Shown here piece after piece: positions 27,139-36,743 of a stretch of DNA of 64,000 nucleotides; positions within the stretch are counted from its first letter, which is position 1, and the number at the start of each line of letters is the position of its first letter. The notes beneath the pieces were generated by a model. That model was given only the letters and a program-made list of their open reading frames with translations, made no database searches and was not told the DNA's origin. The position numbers were made by a program, and so were the translations under genes. Origin of the DNA: Clostridiaceae bacterium (GTDB lineage Bacteria > Bacillota > Clostridia > DSM-8532). The DNA lies in NCBI GenBank assembly GCA_012719645.1, contig JAAXZX010000004.1:1-64000 (forward strand). The letters are read 5' to 3'.

Positions 27139-28809
27139 ATGGCGCATTTGGCATTGTATAGAAAATGGAGACCTCTTTCCTTTGATGACGTTGTTGAACA
27201 GCGCCATATTGTTGAAACCCTCAAAAACAGCGTCAGGAACAATTCCGTTAACCACGCCTATCTTTTCTGCGGAACCCGAGGCACAGGGAAAACCACCATG
27301 GCCAAAATACTGGCCCGTGCTGTCAACTGTTTGGCTCCCGTCGACGGCAATCCGTGCAACCGATGCGATATATGCAGGGGAATCCTTGACGGGGCCATAA
27401 TAGATGTAATCGAGATAGACGCCGCGTCCAACAACGGCGTGGATGATGTTCGCCAGATCAGGGAAGCCGTCATGTATGTGCCGGCTGTTACACGATACAA
27501 GGTCTATATTATTGACGAAGTCCACATGCTGTCATCTGGCGCGTTCAACGCCCTTCTGAAAACCCTTGAGGAACCGCCTGAAAGCGTTATTTTCATCCTT
27601 GCCACCACCGAACCCCACAAGCTTCCGGCAACCATTCTGTCACGCTGCCAGAGATTCGATTTCAAGAGGATAACTGTCGAAGGAATCCGCAGCAGGCTGG
27701 AAACAATCGCAAAAGCCGCTGGCGCCGATTTTGAGCCGTCAGCGCTGACCATGATCGCACGGCTTGCCCAGGGCGGGCTGCGCGATGCCATCAGCCTCCT
27801 GGACCAGTGCATTGCCACGGGTACGGATAAAATCACCAGGGATGTTGTCATTGCCGTTTCAGGGCTGGCGGCCCTGGAGATGATTGACGCGCTGGCGGAA
27901 GCCCTGGTGGACCGGGATATCCCTGGCGCCTTGACATGGATCGATGAAGCCCTGTCAGGAGGGAAGGACCTTGCGCCCCTTTGCGGCCAGCTCGTGGGAT
28001 GGTTTCGCAACCTCATGCTGCTCCAGACCGGCGGGGATGCGCTGAGGCTCGTGGATGCGGATGAAGTGGGCATTGAACGCCTGCGACAAGCGGCAGAGAG
28101 GATAAGCTGCGAGGAAACGGTCGCCATTGTCAGGGAGCTTTCCGAGGCCGAAAGCAGGCTGAAGTGGTCGGAAAACCAGCGTGTGCTTATGGAAGTCACG
28201 GCAGTGAGGGTTTGCACCAGGAACCTTGGCAACGCTGATTTGCCTGAAAGGATAATGCTCCTGGAATCAAGGCTGAGCGACCTGGAAAGAAAGCTGATGG
28301 AGATCCCGGACCGGCCATTGGCGCAAAAGCCCGCGGCCGGGAAGGAACCTGCACGTTCCGAGGTTCCGGACGCCGTTGAAAAGGAGCCGTCCATTTCCGA
28401 AAAGGCCGGAAAAAAGCATGATCCGGATGCAAAAAAGAAGGACGCCGCATCTCTCCGGAATGAACTGGAGGAGTGGCCCAAGGTTCTTGAATACCTGCAG
28501 TCGGCGGGGAAGATGAAGGTCTATGTATATCTGCTGGATACCCGCTGCCTTCTGGCGGACGATTCCACCGCCGTCGTAGTGGTTGGCCGCGATGAGCAGA
28601 TCAAGAAGAACATCCTGTGCAGGCGGGAGAACCTTGAAGCCGTCAGCGAGGCGCTCAATAAAGTGACCGGCAGGTCCATGAAAGTAAAGGTGAAGGACGA
28701 GGCAGAGATCGGGCTGGTTGAACCGGACCCGTCAGTAACCGATCCCATACTGGAAAAAGTAAAACAGTTTGCCATGGATACCGGCCTGAAGCTGGACATC
28801 ACGGAATAA
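27139..28809 (+). CDS. dnaX: DNA polymerase III subunit gamma/tau
   Basis: YRKWRPLSFDDVVEQRHIVETLKNSV, GTRGTGKTTMAKILARAVNC, Zn motif C-x8-C-x2-C-x2-C, EVHMLSSGAFNALLKTLEEPP. True start 27139; the listed ORF start overlaps SRP RNA. Confidence 0.96.
   Translation: MAHLALYRKWRPLSFDDVVEQRHIVETLKNSVRNNSVNHAYLFCGTRGTGKTTMAKILARAVNCLAPVDGNPCNRCDICRGILDGAIIDVIEIDAASNNGVDDVRQIREAVMYVPAVTRYKVYIIDEVHMLSSGAFNALLKTLEEPPESVIFILATTEPHKLPATILSRCQRFDFKRITVEGIRSRLETIAKAAGADFEPSALTMIARLAQGGLRDAISLLDQCIATGTDKITRDVVIAVSGLAALEMIDALAEALVDRDIPGALTWIDEALSGGKDLAPLCGQLVGWFRNLMLLQTGGDALRLVDADEVGIERLRQAAERISCEETVAIVRELSEAESRLKWSENQRVLMEVTAVRVCTRNLGNADLPERIMLLESRLSDLERKLMEIPDRPLAQKPAAGKEPARSEVPDAVEKEPSISEKAGKKHDPDAKKKDAASLRNELEEWPKVLEYLQSAGKMKVYVYLLDTRCLLADDSTAVVVVGRDEQIKKNILCRRENLEAVSEALNKVTGRSMKVKVKDEAEIGLVEPDPSVTDPILEKVKQFAMDTGLKLDITE
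28431..28437 (+). promoter_or_regulatory. Candidate programmed -1 ribosomal frameshift slippery site in dnaX
   Basis: A_AAA_AAG in zero-frame phasing GCA AAA AAG; -1 frame stop TGA at 28461-28463. Confidence 0.6.
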
Positions 28810-28811
28810 AC

Positions 28812-28835
28812 GAAAACCCCGGTTTTCCTTTTTGG
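28812..28835 (+). terminator. Intrinsic terminator after dnaX
   Basis: GAAAACCCCGGTTTTCCTTTTT. Confidence 0.7.
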
Positions 28836-28914
28836 GTTCTGCCCGGCCAAAACGCTGATTCAGGACTTTGATACCCGGGAATATATAAAGTTGAGGATCA
28901 TGGCATTCTAATAC

Positions 28915-28944
28915 TTGACAAAACCGGTATGGTGCTGATATATT
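28915..28944 (+). promoter_or_regulatory. Putative sigma-A promoter of rho
   Basis: TTGACA-N18-TATATT, flanked by inverted repeats 28871-28884 and 28964-28978. Confidence 0.6.
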
Positions 28945-29112
28945 TAGTTTGCTCAGCTCTGAGATATTTCCCGGGTATGAATGTGTATTATCATGAGTGA
29001 ATAGGATAATAATAATTATCTGCTTATCTTTGATATGTTTGAGCCTTTTGAATCGCAATCCATTGAATAAATGCACATATAGTATTCTGTATATTTTACA
29101 AGGCGGTGTTTT

Positions 29113-30987
29113 ATGGAAGACAGATCCATTCTCGAGAAGAAGTCGCTTGAGGACTTGCGTTATATTGCCAAAATGCTGGGTTTGAAGAGCATTTACAAGT
29201 ATCGCAAGAACGAACTCATCGATTACATTGTCAATTCGGCAAATGAAGAAGAAAAAGAAAAAAAGAAGCCTTCCAGGAAGAAGGCTGCCGGGGATGTACA
29301 GGCCGATGCCGGTGAAATAGAAACACGCCGGCCTGAGCCCAAAGCCGAAACCCCGGCAAAGCGCCGCGGCAGGCCTAAAAAAGCCCGGACAGATGAGGAA
29401 GCGAAAGATACGGCTGGTCAGCCCGAATCCTCAGAAGCGCCTGCGACGGCAACCGTTCAGGCAGGAACCAGAGCAGAGTATCCTTCTGAAGAACCAGTTC
29501 CACCTCCCATTTCTCCTGCAGAAGCAGAAATCCCATCCGAGGATAATATAGAAGAACAAACATCCAAAAAGCCATCCCGGATTCATATCAAAAAAGTTGC
29601 AGAGATCAAGAAACCGGATTCCGGCCCGGAGGTTTCAATGACAACCGAGCCTTATATCGAGGGGCTTTCCCCTGATATGGCCGATTCCCAGGTGTATGCC
29701 GACGCGGCAAAAGCTGCTGCAGGGCCTGCGGAAGAAATCCCGGAGATGGAAAAAGACAGGGAAGAAGGCGCGATAGATGGTGAAGCGGCCAGGGAGAGCC
29801 GTTATGTCAGAATTGCCAGGACCAAGGACCTTTCCAAGCTTGAAAGCGATAATCCGGTATCGGGAATTCTTGAAGTTCTCCCGGACGGATATGGTTTTCT
29901 CAGGGGTCATAATTACCTGTCAGGACCCAAGGATATCTATGTTTCACCCTCCCAGATCAGGCGTTTCAATCTGAAAACCGGGGATAAGATAGTCGGCAAG
30001 GGACGTATCCAGAAGGACGGGGAGAAGTTCCAGGCTTTATTGTACGTTACCTCGGTCAATGACGACCCCCCGGAAGCCGCCCTGAAAAGAAAACCGTTTG
30101 ACCAGCTGACTCCTATCTATCCCGACGAAAGAATCACGCTGGAATCTGATCCAAAGGAACTTTCCACCCGCCTGATCGACCTGATAGCCCCCATCGGCAA
30201 GGGCCAGCGCGGACTCATCGTTTCTCCGCCCAAAGCCGGTAAAACCATACTGCTGAAAAAGATTGCAAACGCCATTACCCTCAAGCACCCGGAGATAGAG
30301 GTCATTGTGCTTCTCATTGACGAGCGTCCTGAAGAAGTGACCGATATGCAGCGTTCCATCAAGGGTGATGTGGTTTACTCCACCTTCGATGAACTGCCCG
30401 AGCACCATATCAAGGTCGCCGAGATGGTGCTGGAGAGAGCCCAGAGGCTTGTTGAGCATCATCGGGATGTGGTAATCCTCCTCGACAGTATTACGCGCCT
30501 TGCCAGGGCATACAACCTGACCATTCCGCCTACGGGAAGGACCCTGTCAGGCGGACTTGATCCTGGCGCGCTTCACAAGCCAAAGCGTTTCTTCGGTTCT
30601 GCCAGGAATATTGAAAACGGCGGAAGCCTGACCATTATAGCCACGGCGCTCATAGATACGGGCAGCCGCATGGATGATGTCATCTATGAAGAGTTCAAGG
30701 GAACCGGCAACCTGGAGCTCCACCTTGACAGGAAGCTTTCCGAAAAACGAATCTTCCCGGCCATCGACATCTACCGTTCGGGAACCAGGCGTGAAGAGCT
30801 TCTGCTCACACAGCGCGAACTTGATGGTATCTGGACCATCAGGAAAGCCATGAGCAATCTCGGGACGGCCGAGGTCACCGAGCTTATCATAAGCAGGCTC
30901 CTGAAGACAAAAACCAATGAGGAGTTTGTCAGCGGCATAAATACCGCCCTGCTGCAGAAGGAGAACAACAACTATGGCGCCCTGTAA
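29113..30987 (+). CDS. rho: Transcription termination factor Rho with long N-terminal insertion
   Basis: Rho_N ([29 protein letters not shown]), RNA-binding [31 protein letters not shown], Walker [16 protein letters not shown]. Confidence 0.96.
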   Translation: MEDRSILEKKSLEDLRYIAKMLGLKSIYKYRKNELIDYIVNSANEEEKEKKKPSRKKAAGDVQADAGEIETRRPEPKAETPAKRRGRPKKARTDEEAKDTAGQPESSEAPATATVQAGTRAEYPSEEPVPPPISPAEAEIPSEDNIEEQTSKKPSRIHIKKVAEIKKPDSGPEVSMTTEPYIEGLSPDMADSQVYADAAKAAAGPAEEIPEMEKDREEGAIDGEAARESRYVRIARTKDLSKLESDNPVSGILEVLPDGYGFLRGHNYLSGPKDIYVSPSQIRRFNLKTGDKIVGKGRIQKDGEKFQALLYVTSVNDDPPEAALKRKPFDQLTPIYPDERITLESDPKELSTRLIDLIAPIGKGQRGLIVSPPKAGKTILLKKIANAITLKHPEIEVIVLLIDERPEEVTDMQRSIKGDVVYSTFDELPEHHIKVAEMVLERAQRLVEHHRDVVILLDSITRLARAYNLTIPPTGRTLSGGLDPGALHKPKRFFGSARNIENGGSLTIIATALIDTGSRMDDVIYEEFKGTGNLELHLDRKLSEKRIFPAIDIYRSGTRREELLLTQRELDGIWTIRKAMSNLGTAEVTELIISRLLKTKTNEEFVSGINTALLQKENNNYGAL

Positions 30988-31003
30988 TTTGCCATAAGGA
31001 TTC

Positions 31004-31032
31004 TTGCAATCCCCCGTATGATGTGGTAGAAT
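31004..31032 (+). promoter_or_regulatory. Putative promoter of rpmE
   Basis: TTGCAA-N17-TAGAAT. Confidence 0.45.
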
Positions 31033-31109
31033 ATCATTCGGCGCTTTTTTAAGGGTCGCAACGATAACGGTTTTGATAAAGAAGCAAGATGTGAGCGAGG
31101 TGAAAGACC

Positions 31110-31310
31110 ATGCGGGAAGGTATCCATCCTAAGTATACAAAGGCAACTGTCCGCTGTGCATGCGGTGAAACCTTTGAGACAGGTTCCACAAAGCCGGAGC
31201 TGCGTGTCGAAATCTGCTCCCAGTGCCATCCCTTCTTTACTGGGAAGCAAAAGCTTGTAGATACCGGTGGACGTGTTGATAAGTTCAAGAAGAAATACGG
31301 AATCAAATAG
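31110..31310 (+). CDS. rpmE: Ribosomal protein bL31 (zinc-ribbon form)
   Basis: [59 protein letters not shown]. Confidence 0.96.
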   Translation: MREGIHPKYTKATVRCACGETFETGSTKPELRVEICSQCHPFFTGKQKLVDTGGRVDKFKKKYGIK

Positions 31311-31313
31311 AAA

Positions 31314-31338
31314 GCCGGGTATTGACCCGGTTTTTTAT
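31314..31338 (+). terminator. Intrinsic terminator after rpmE
   Basis: GCCGGGTattgACCCGGTTTTTT. Confidence 0.85.
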
Positions 31339-31433
31339 TATCCTGCAGGAGAATGGCCGGTTAAGCCTGTCGAACATTCCTGCATGGGGCTGCTGGTTCG
31401 GTGAAATGATAGTATCGGTAAGGGGAATGGCAT

Positions 31434-32345
31434 ATGAGCAGGTTTTCAGCTGAAAAAACCAGGTCATACATCCTCATCGCGCTGGGGTGCGTGGTGGTTA
31501 CGTTTGCCATGAATGTATTTCTTATACCATTCAAACTGGCTCCGGGAGGAATATCCGGCTTATCAACCGTGCTGTATTATGTCTTCAACAAGGCTGTCCC
31601 GGTGGGCGCCATGATGCTGGCGTTAAATATCCCGCTGTTCCTTGGAGGATATAAGAGCAAGGGGAAGAGATTCTTCATACGCTCCCTGTTCGGGACAATT
31701 GTTCTTTCGGTACTGGTGGATGCCACGGCGCCCTTTGCAGAAACGCTGGTTACCGATTACCTCGTCAGGTTTGACAGTTCCATGGCTGCCCCTGACCTGC
31801 TTCTGAATGCCCTGGTGGGAGGCCTTATCATGGGCCTGGGCCTGGGAATGGTCCATAAGGAAGGTGCTTCCACCGGCGGTACCGACCTTGCAGCTTCGGT
31901 GTTAAGGAAGTTCTTTCCGCGATTGTCCCTTGGCGAACTGCTGCTGATCCTGGACGGCTTTGTCATCCTTTTTGCCACGATCGTTTTCAGGAGCGTCAAG
32001 CTCGGGCTCTATGCTTCCATCAGCCTTTATCTTTCCACAAAGACCATAGATGCATATATCGAGGGCTTCCATTTCGCGAAAAGCCTGATGATCATATCGG
32101 AGCGCCCCGAAGAAATAGCCGGGCGTCTCCTGAAGGATGTGGACAGGGGCGTGACCGGCCTTAAGGGAATCGGTATGTACAGCAGGGCGGATAAAACTGT
32201 CCTGCTGTGCGTTGTGAAGAAGCAGGAAATGCCCAAGGTCAAGGAGATCGTGAAGCAGTGCGATCCCAACGCCTTCGTTTTATTGAGCGATGTACGGGAA
32301 GTGCTGGGCGAGGGATTTCAACCGCTGCACTCCGATGAAAAATAA
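31434..32345 (+). CDS. YitT family membrane protein
   Basis: FLIPFKLAPGGISGLSTVLYY, C-terminal DUF2179-like GRLLKDVDRGVTGLKGIGMYSRADKTVLLCVVKKQEMPKVKEIVKQCDPNAFV. Confidence 0.9.
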   Translation: MSRFSAEKTRSYILIALGCVVVTFAMNVFLIPFKLAPGGISGLSTVLYYVFNKAVPVGAMMLALNIPLFLGGYKSKGKRFFIRSLFGTIVLSVLVDATAPFAETLVTDYLVRFDSSMAAPDLLLNALVGGLIMGLGLGMVHKEGASTGGTDLAASVLRKFFPRLSLGELLLILDGFVILFATIVFRSVKLGLYASISLYLSTKTIDAYIEGFHFAKSLMIISERPEEIAGRLLKDVDRGVTGLKGIGMYSRADKTVLLCVVKKQEMPKVKEIVKQCDPNAFVLLSDVREVLGEGFQPLHSDEK

Positions 32346-32370
32346 AGCATGCCACGGGAAGGCATGCCGC

Positions 32371-32414
32371 GGGGACGGTTCTACTGGTATACTTTAATGT
32401 CATGGGGACTGTCC
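32371..32414. repeat. REP-like element with GGGGACGGTTCT...GGGGACTGTCC ends
   Basis: ggggacggttctactggtatactttaatgtcatggggactgtcc. Confidence 0.45.
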
Positions 32415-32619
32415 TTTTTGCATACTTCCAACTGTCAGACCGGGCAGACGCGTATGACAGGAACCCGTCGGACTCTCATAGCAAGGTCATTGGCGGGTAA
32501 ATATACACTAACGGCTAAAATCGGCCGAAAACTCTTTTGGAGATATTTACTGACGGCAGAAGCAGCCTGCATACTCATCGGAAATCACTATATTCTTACA
32601 AAGCTGAGGAGGAATTGGC

Positions 32620-33036
32620 ATGTGGTTTTTATATGCCCTGTTGTCGGCGGTATTTGCCGCCCTGACATCCATACTCGCCAAGATAGGAATTGAGGGAATT
32701 AACTCCAATCTGGCAACTGCCATACGCACGGCAGTTGTACTTGTGATGGCATGGGTAATAGTTTTTGTAACGGGAATCCAGAACCAGATAGCCGACATCA
32801 GCAAAAAAAGCTGGTTGTTCCTGGCCTTATCGGGTATTGCCACAGGATTGTCCTGGCTTTGCTATTACAAGGCGCTTCAGATAGGAGAGGCTTCAAAGGT
32901 CGTTCCGGTGGATAAATTCAGTGTTGTCATCACCATGGTGCTTGCTTTTATAATTCTGAACGAGGCGCCAAATGTAAAAACAATCCTGGGCGGCATATTC
33001 ATTACAATCGGCACTTTTATCATGATACTGAAATGA
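32620..33036 (+). CDS. Half-size EamA/DMT transporter
   Basis: 138 aa, about 5 TM; MWFLYALLSAVFAALTSILAKIGIEGI...VVPVDKFSVVITMVLAFIILNEAPN; SD GAGGAGG. Confidence 0.88.
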   Translation: MWFLYALLSAVFAALTSILAKIGIEGINSNLATAIRTAVVLVMAWVIVFVTGIQNQIADISKKSWLFLALSGIATGLSWLCYYKALQIGEASKVVPVDKFSVVITMVLAFIILNEAPNVKTILGGIFITIGTFIMILK

Positions 33037-33499
33037 GTTCTTTTTTAAGCCTTGCCCGGAGATATCCCCTGTCGGTTTCAACAGCTTCGACAAAGAAGCC
33101 CAGGCCATAGTAAAAGCGCATGAGAGCAGTATGCCTGGATGCGGTGTGCAGGGTGACTTCCCGCACACCCTGTGAAATCAGGTACTTGCCTGCGGCATTA
33201 ATCAGGGCTTCGCCGATCCCGATGCCGCGATTGTTGCAGCAAACCGCAAAACGGCTCAAATAGGCCATGTCACCTTGTATATCCAGCCTTAAGGTTCCCA
33301 CAGCCTCATTGTCCATTTCTGCGATAAGGACCGTCTTTTCGGCTATTGCCCGCCTGATGTCGTCGACCGTTTCCTGAAGGGCATCAAGACGGGTCTGCCC
33401 GATGGTCCTGCCATACTCCTGGAATGCCTGCTGCAGAATGGAAAAGACGGGGGCTGCGTCTGATTCCACAGCCCGCCTGATTACGAACGAATAAAGCAT
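33020..33499 (-). CDS. GNAT family N-acetyltransferase
   Basis: LSRFAVCCNNRGIGIGEALINAAGKYLISQGVREVTLHTASRHTALMRFYYGLGF. Confidence 0.85.
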   Translation of the reverse strand: MLYSFVIRRAVESDAAPVFSILQQAFQEYGRTIGQTRLDALQETVDDIRRAIAEKTVLIAEMDNEAVGTLRLDIQGDMAYLSRFAVCCNNRGIGIGEALINAAGKYLISQGVREVTLHTASRHTALMRFYYGLGFFVEAVETDRGYLRARLKKELISVS

Positions 33500-33523
33500 G
33501 GCTCATGTCTCCTTGTGCCCGGA

Positions 33524-34447
33524 TCAGCCCATCAGCTTGACCAGTACCGCTTTTTGGGCGTGGAGCCTGTTCTCTGCCTGATCGAACACGATGGAACGGC
33601 TGCCGTCAATAACCGAATCGGTCACCTCATATCCCCTGTAAGCGGGGAGACAGTGCATGAACAGGGCATCCGGCCTGGCTTTGGAGAACAGTTCGTCGTT
33701 AACCTGGTAGGGCATGAATGCCTGCACGCGTTTTTCCTTTTCTTCCTCCATACCCATGCTGACCCAGGTATCGGTATATACGACATCCGCATCCTTTGCG
33801 GCTTCAATGGGATCGGTCGTGAGCACTACCTTTGCGCCGGTTTCGGCGGCTGCTTCCTGGGCTCTGCTTATTGCGACGGGATCGCAGGAATAGCCTTCCG
33901 GGGTTGCCGCGGTTATGTCCATTCCAACCTTGGCGCAGCCGATGAGAAGGGAGTTGGCTACATTATTCCCGTCACCGAGGTAGGCCAGCTTCAGGCCCTT
34001 GAACTTGCCCTTTTTCTCCTTGACAGTCTGAAGGTCGGCCAGCACCTGGCAGGGATGATAGCTGTCTGTCAGGCCGTTTATAACGGGAATTGTACCGCAC
34101 TCAGCGAGGGTTTCCACATCGCTCTGCCTGTATGTTCTGATCATGATACCGTCTATGTAACGGGACAGGGTTTTTGCCGTGTCGGCCATGGTTTCGCCCC
34201 TGCCCAGCTGGATATCATTGGCGCTGAGGAAGAGGGAGTATCCTCCCAACTGGTACATGGCCACCTCAAAAGATACCCTGGTGCGGGTTGAGGCCTTGGA
34301 GAAGATCAGACCCAGGGTTTTTCCCTTCAGAAGATGGTTGTGCCTGATGCCGTTTTTATTCTCGTATTTCAGTTTCTCGGCCATGGACAGTGTCTCCAGG
34401 ATCTCTTCGCTTGTCCAGTCGGCTAAGCATAAAAGATGTTTTACCAT
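33524..34447 (-). CDS. argF: Ornithine carbamoyltransferase
   Basis: SKASTRTRVSFEVAMYQLGG, MIRTYRQSDVETLA, HPCQVLADLQT, MHCLPAYRGYEVTD; ATG 34447 with AAAGGAATGG upstream. Confidence 0.95.
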   Translation of the reverse strand: MVKHLLCLADWTSEEILETLSMAEKLKYENKNGIRHNHLLKGKTLGLIFSKASTRTRVSFEVAMYQLGGYSLFLSANDIQLGRGETMADTAKTLSRYIDGIMIRTYRQSDVETLAECGTIPVINGLTDSYHPCQVLADLQTVKEKKGKFKGLKLAYLGDGNNVANSLLIGCAKVGMDITAATPEGYSCDPVAISRAQEAAAETGAKVVLTTDPIEAAKDADVVYTDTWVSMGMEEEKEKRVQAFMPYQVNDELFSKARPDALFMHCLPAYRGYEVTDSVIDGSRSIVFDQAENRLHAQKAVLVKLMG

Positions 34448-34550
34448 TGTCAACCATTCCTTTCCGCATAACGCTGCAAGTCTCGCCGGAAACCGGTTAA
34501 TCCGGCCTGTTAAGCACAATGTGATTCCTGATTGTATTATTATACATTCA

Positions 34551-34568
34551 AATGTATAAAAATGCAAC
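34551..34568. promoter_or_regulatory. Putative ArgR (ARG box) site upstream of argF
   Basis: AATGTATAAAAATGCAAC, next to palindromic TATACATTCAAATGTATA. Confidence 0.5.
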
Positions 34569-34713
34569 AGTAATCTTTCAGCTGCGCCGTACCCGTTTTC
34601 TCCTGCCTCTCTGTTGGTAATTAATGAGTATAAGCATAAAGAACCAAGATGCCGATTAATAATTTGAATCCTGTTTGCTGTACGCAAGAGAAAGAGCTAA
34701 AGCTGGTGATGTA

Positions 34714-35541
34714 ATGGATCTCGCAACAATATTCGGGATGGTTCTGGGCATAGCATGCGTAGCCTATGGTATTTTAAGCGGCGGTGAGATCTCGTCCTTT
34801 ATTGACGCAGGTTCCATAGCCGTTACGTTTGGAGGCGGACTGGCATGCACAATAATGTCTTTTCCGCTCTCTGATACCATAAAGGCGCTGAAGGCAATAC
34901 CTCTTGTCTTCAAACCGCCCAGGTTTGATCCCTTTCAAACCATTCAACTTTTGGTTGAGCTTTCCCAGAAAGCGCGCAGGGAAGGCTTGCTGGCGCTGGA
35001 ATCCGCACAGGAAGACATAAAGGACGATTACCTGAAAAAAGCCCTGGAACTGGTTGTGGACGGTATTGAAGCTGAAATGGTCAAGACATCCATGCAGTTT
35101 GAAATAGACAGTATGGTGGTACGGCACAGCGTTGTACAGGCCTTCTTCAAAACACTGGCAGCACAGTTCCCGTCCTGGGGTATGATCGGTACGCTGATGG
35201 GACTTGTAAACCTGCTCAAGGGCATGGATGACCCGTCAAACATCGGGCCCGCGATGGCCCTCGCGATCATCACCACCTTTTACGGAAGCGTTCTGGCAAA
35301 CTTCATATGCAACCCGATTGCAACCAAATTGCAGGGAAGCAGCGCGGAGGAGATCAGGATGAGGGAGATGATCATGGAAGGCATCCTGTCCATCCAGTCA
35401 GGTGAAAACCCGCGTTTGATGGAGCATAAACTGAAGACATTCCTTTCTCCTGATCAGAAGCTGCAGTATGAAAGCATGGTTATCAGGGAAAGAGAAAAGG
35501 ATAGAGGAACCGAAAGAGAGATGGGAACAATCCAGGAGTAA
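34714..35541 (+). CDS. motA: Flagellar motor stator protein MotA
   Basis: DAGSIAVTFGGGLACTIMSFP, AAQFPSWGMIGTLMGLVNLLKGMDDPSNIGPAMALAIITTFYGSVLAN. Confidence 0.92.
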   Translation: MDLATIFGMVLGIACVAYGILSGGEISSFIDAGSIAVTFGGGLACTIMSFPLSDTIKALKAIPLVFKPPRFDPFQTIQLLVELSQKARREGLLALESAQEDIKDDYLKKALELVVDGIEAEMVKTSMQFEIDSMVVRHSVVQAFFKTLAAQFPSWGMIGTLMGLVNLLKGMDDPSNIGPAMALAIITTFYGSVLANFICNPIATKLQGSSAEEIRMREMIMEGILSIQSGENPRLMEHKLKTFLSPDQKLQYESMVIREREKDRGTEREMGTIQE

Positions 35542-35643
35542 TACCTCCAGGCTGTTGCCTGACGTACTGGAAAGCAGCTGGTTTTGGCACAGCACACGGC
35601 AGCAGGTTTTGACATGTTCAACAGGATTGGGGTGAGTTGATCC

Positions 35644-36423
35644 TTGGCCAGAGGTAAAAAGAACCAGGAAGATTCTTCGGGTGCACCGGAATGGATGACC
35701 ACCTACAGTGATATGGTCACGCTGCTGCTGACCTTTTTTATCATGCTCTTTGCCATGTCGACAGTCGATAAGGCCAAGTTTACCGATGTCGCCAAATCCC
35801 TGTCCAATTCGCTGCTGAACCTGAGCACTGGGGATTCCATCCTGGATTCCAGCGGAAAGAGCATTATTACCGTTGATTTCGTCAATCCCAGCAATAAGAA
35901 CCTGCCTGAGCAGAATGAGAAATACATAGAGAGCGCCGAGGAAATGGTCATTGATGCCCAGAGGCAGATTTACGAAATGGAGATGGATATCGCCAAAGAG
36001 GAATTACGAGAGGCCGTGGAGCAGCAGGGCATAGGCGACAAGGTGGAAATCATCGAGGAGAAGGACTTCATTATAGTACGCCTTGAATCAGAACTCTTTT
36101 TTGATTCAGGAAGGGCCGAAATAAGGCCCGAAGCATATCCCGTGCTTGAACAGATGGCCGAGATCCTGAAAAACATGGATAATGAGATCCTGGTATCGGG
36201 GCATACCGATAATGTTCCCATAAACACGCCCCTGTTCAGGTCCAACTGGGAGCTTTCGACGGCCCGCGCCACCACGGTAGTCAGGTATTTCACCGAAACC
36301 CTGGGGCTGGATCCGGTGAAGTTCACAGCTACCGGCAACGGGGAGTTCCGGCCCATTGCGGATAACAGCACCCCCGAAGGGCGGCAGCGGAACAGGCGCA
36401 TTGAGATAATGATAATGAAATAA
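35644..36423 (+). CDS. motB: Flagellar motor stator protein MotB (OmpA-type)
   Basis: PEWMTTYSDMVTLLLTFFIMLFAMSTVDKAKF plus OmpA ILVSGHTDNVPINTPLFRSNWELSTARA; TTG start. Confidence 0.93.
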   Translation: MARGKKNQEDSSGAPEWMTTYSDMVTLLLTFFIMLFAMSTVDKAKFTDVAKSLSNSLLNLSTGDSILDSSGKSIITVDFVNPSNKNLPEQNEKYIESAEEMVIDAQRQIYEMEMDIAKEELREAVEQQGIGDKVEIIEEKDFIIVRLESELFFDSGRAEIRPEAYPVLEQMAEILKNMDNEILVSGHTDNVPINTPLFRSNWELSTARATTVVRYFTETLGLDPVKFTATGNGEFRPIADNSTPEGRQRNRRIEIMIMK

Positions 36424-36476
36424 GACCGGGAAATGTATTATAATGGTATCCGTGAATCCTTATCCGGGAGAGATCT

Positions 36477-36680
36477 ATGGATACCATTGTAAGCGAGATT
36501 GCCAAAACCCGTATGATGAAGGATGTTAATGATGCCCTTACAGCATACGGGTTGTCTGTTTCCAATATAGAATTCGATTCAAGCGTCAATTTTTCAGTGA
36601 TTATAGAACTGAGCATACAGGGTGTGTCTGAAAGCAGCAATTTGAAAAACATAGCTGTCCCTGAAGGGACAGCATGCTGA
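36477..36680 (+). CDS. Small hypothetical protein
   Basis: 67 aa ORF with SD GGGAGAG and promoter-like TATAAT upstream. Confidence 0.4.
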   Translation: MDTIVSEIAKTRMMKDVNDALTAYGLSVSNIEFDSSVNFSVIIELSIQGVSESSNLKNIAVPEGTAC

Positions 36681-36743
36681 TCCGGCAATGGCTGCAAAGC
36701 GCCGCAAAGCAGCCATGCCCAAATAAAACTGATTGTGTAAAGG

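Noticed and set aside
32349-32693. 114-aa ORF upstream of/overlapping EamA
   Set aside because: Covers a REP-like repeat and the EamA start in another frame; no domain.
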